Positions 62,836 through 64,000 of a stretch of 64,000 nucleotides of DNA are shown piece after piece. How positions within the stretch are numbered: position 1 is the stretch's first letter; each line of letters opens with the position of its first letter. The notes beneath the pieces are model-generated. The model ran no database searches. It was not told the origin of the DNA and was given only the letters and a program-made list of their open reading frames with translations. The stretch is from CBDIDH01 sp965277595 (GTDB taxonomy: Bacteria > Planctomycetota > Planctomycetia > Isosphaerales > Isosphaeraceae). Location: positions 1-64,000 of the forward strand of contig CBDIDH010000002.1 of NCBI GenBank assembly GCA_965277595.1. Direction: 5' to 3'. The translations under genes and the position numbers were made by a program.

Positions 62836-63827
62836 CGCAAGTCCTCGCCATCGAGTCCGTTCCAGGCCGTGCCTGGCCCTTTCGACTTGTCCATCGACCC
62901 CGCGCCTGGATAGCGCGGAGTCGCGTAAAGTCGGGCATAGGCTTCGGTCCGGAGATGATCGAGCATCGCATGACCTCGGCGCCGTTGCCGTTCCTGGCGG
63001 AGGCTGGCGATGTCGATCGGACCGACGACGATCTTTTCGCCAGGCCCCGGGTCGGCCTGAGACAGAACGCGCCCGTCAAAATCGACGATCATGCTGCCGC
63101 CCGGCCAGGTGAAGGGCGGATAATTCGAGGCACTCGCCCCCTGGTTCGCGGCGACGACGTATCCAAAATTCTCGACGGCTCGGGCACGATTGAAGAGCGT
63201 CCACCAGTCGAGCGGAGGCGTTGCTCCCCAGGGGTCCATGTACGCCGAAACCCGGATGAACACCTCGGCCCCGCCGAGGGCCAACGCTCGGATCGCCTCG
63301 GGAAAGAGCCAGTCATAGCAGATCGCCACGCCAAGGCGGCCGATCTCGGTTTCCACGACCGGGAAAAATGGCTCGTCATAGCCAGGTAGATCGTGCGGGC
63401 TGGCGTGGATCTCCCAGGGCAGCCACGGGTTGACCTTCCGATACCGGCTCAAAAGGCCGTCGGGTCCCACGAGACACGTCGTGTTAAAAACATGATCGGG
63501 CCAACGCGAGTCGACTTCGAGGAACGACCCTGTCTGGATGTAAACGCCACGTTCCTTCGCCTTGGCCGAATATCGATCGATGTGTTCGTTTGGAATCGAA
63601 ACGGCGAGCTTGTCGCGAAGCTGCTCGACCGATTCATACACCGGCGCCGCGTGCGCGAACTCGGGAAAGACGATCAGACGTACGTCGAAGAAGGGAGCGT
63701 ATCCCAGTACGGCCCGATCGATCATGGCGAGCATCGCATCCACGCGACTGGGAATCTCGCGGCGATCGCGCGGGCAGGGGAAATCCGTCTGGCAGGCCGC
63801 GGCGTAGTAACGGAGAGGCTCGGGCAT
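62832..63827 (-). CDS. Carbon-nitrogen hydrolase (nitrilase superfamily)
   Basis: A 331-residue protein with the complete catalytic triad: Glu in LIVFPEFAHA, Lys in RYRKVNPWLPWE and Cys in LGVAICYDWLFPEAIRAL. The second Glu-side motif and the nitrilase fold run to residue 290 (GGSMIVDFDGRVLSQADPG). It hydrolyses an amide or nitrile; length and AANQGAS resemble aliphatic amidase or carbamoyl-hydrolase branches, but the substrate is open. It is coupled by ATGA (62832-62835) to the FG-GAP lipoprotein downstream, an unusual pairing. Confidence 0.87.
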   Translation of the reverse strand: MPEPLRYYAAACQTDFPCPRDRREIPSRVDAMLAMIDRAVLGYAPFFDVRLIVFPEFAHAAPVYESVEQLRDKLAVSIPNEHIDRYSAKAKERGVYIQTGSFLEVDSRWPDHVFNTTCLVGPDGLLSRYRKVNPWLPWEIHASPHDLPGYDEPFFPVVETEIGRLGVAICYDWLFPEAIRALALGGAEVFIRVSAYMDPWGATPPLDWWTLFNRARAVENFGYVVAANQGASASNYPPFTWPGGSMIVDFDGRVLSQADPGPGEKIVVGPIDIASLRQERQRRRGHAMLDHLRTEAYARLYATPRYPGAGSMDKSKGPGTAWNGLDGEDLR

Positions 63828-63936
63828 CGAAGGTCTTCAGGGGTCGCGAGAAGGTCTGGGCGGGGCGGAAGCGTTCTCGACGTGATTCTGTCAGCTTGAC
63901 CCGCCAAGTTCAAGCGAGGGCAGGCCGACGCCGCGA

Positions 63937-64000
63937 TTACTTTTCGGCGGGAGCCGGTGGCCTGGACGCATCGAGGAAGGCCGCGAGCGCCGGGTCGGGT
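63937..64000 (-). CDS. C-terminal end of a gene entering from the right edge (partial)
   Basis: On the minus strand a frame open to the window edge ends PDPALAAFLDASRPPAPAEK-stop (TAA at 63939-63937). The Ala/Pro-rich end is typical of proteins here. It lies 109 bases upstream of the nitrilase start. Function cannot be judged. Confidence 0.5.
   Translation of the reverse strand, partial: PDPALAAFLDASRPPAPAEK

Overview
The window looks like chromosomal DNA of a planctomycete, most likely of the Isosphaeraceae type. The GC content is high. There is a large Asp-box/PKD surface protein with an LEPR-xLL-like N-terminal motif, an FG-GAP/TPR/UnbV lipoprotein, a YdjY-domain protein, a Ser/Thr kinase with an N-terminal zinc ribbon, a free-standing giant secretin and several long proteins of the kind common in that group. 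This assignment is an inference from gene content; no rRNA or other marker is present.

Region 1 (1-8258) is the right-hand part of an integrated element. About fourteen small plus-strand genes are packed with ATGA or TGATG overlaps: ASCH-like, DUF551, membrane, lipoprotein, HAD (RNA-repair type), C39-like peptidase, DUF1643, ParB-like and a small zinc protein. They lead into an excisionase-like HTH gene and a tyrosine recombinase. The recombinase lies against a minus-strand tRNA-Lys(CTT), the probable attachment site. The left end is outside the window. Two junctions (near 4157 and 6860) look like one-base slips in homopolymers. Region 2 (8259-9283) is a debris zone with a palindromic repeat core and a three-frame IS3 transposase remnant.

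Region 3 (9284-31098) holds housekeeping and accessory genes: an enolase-superfamily gene, maf, an M28 peptidase, a 1050-residue barrel-like exported protein, a 1503-residue secretin, a YdjY protein, a sulfate-assimilation cluster (cysH, an Rrf2 regulator, a sat-cysC fusion), amt, a small membrane protein and an acyl-CoA dehydrogenase.

Region 4 (31300-42191) is signalling and phosphate acquisition: a Ser/Thr kinase, PhoR-like kinase, alpha/beta hydrolase, pstS-pstC-pstA-pstB, an M20 amidohydrolase and a PhoB-like regulator whose 3' end overlaps a convergent csrA. No phoU is present here.

Region 5 (42972-52958) has trxB, ftsH, a PfkB kinase and proS, followed by a coupled envelope-polysaccharide set (small membrane protein, MraY/WecA-type transferase, O-antigen ligase-type protein). 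Region 6 (minus strand, 53047-64000) has the 1866-residue Asp-box/PKD surface protein, the 1258-residue FG-GAP/TPR lipoprotein, a nitrilase-family amidohydrolase coupled to it, and the tail of another gene at the right edge.

Intergenic spaces carry an unusual repeat system. A conserved palindromic core of 125-128 bp occurs three times, and two copies sit inside a 221-224 bp unit bounded by GCAAAGTC/GACTTTGC inverted repeats. There are also GGGCAAA heptamer arrays and a 15-bp minisatellite, several of them placed directly after stop codons.
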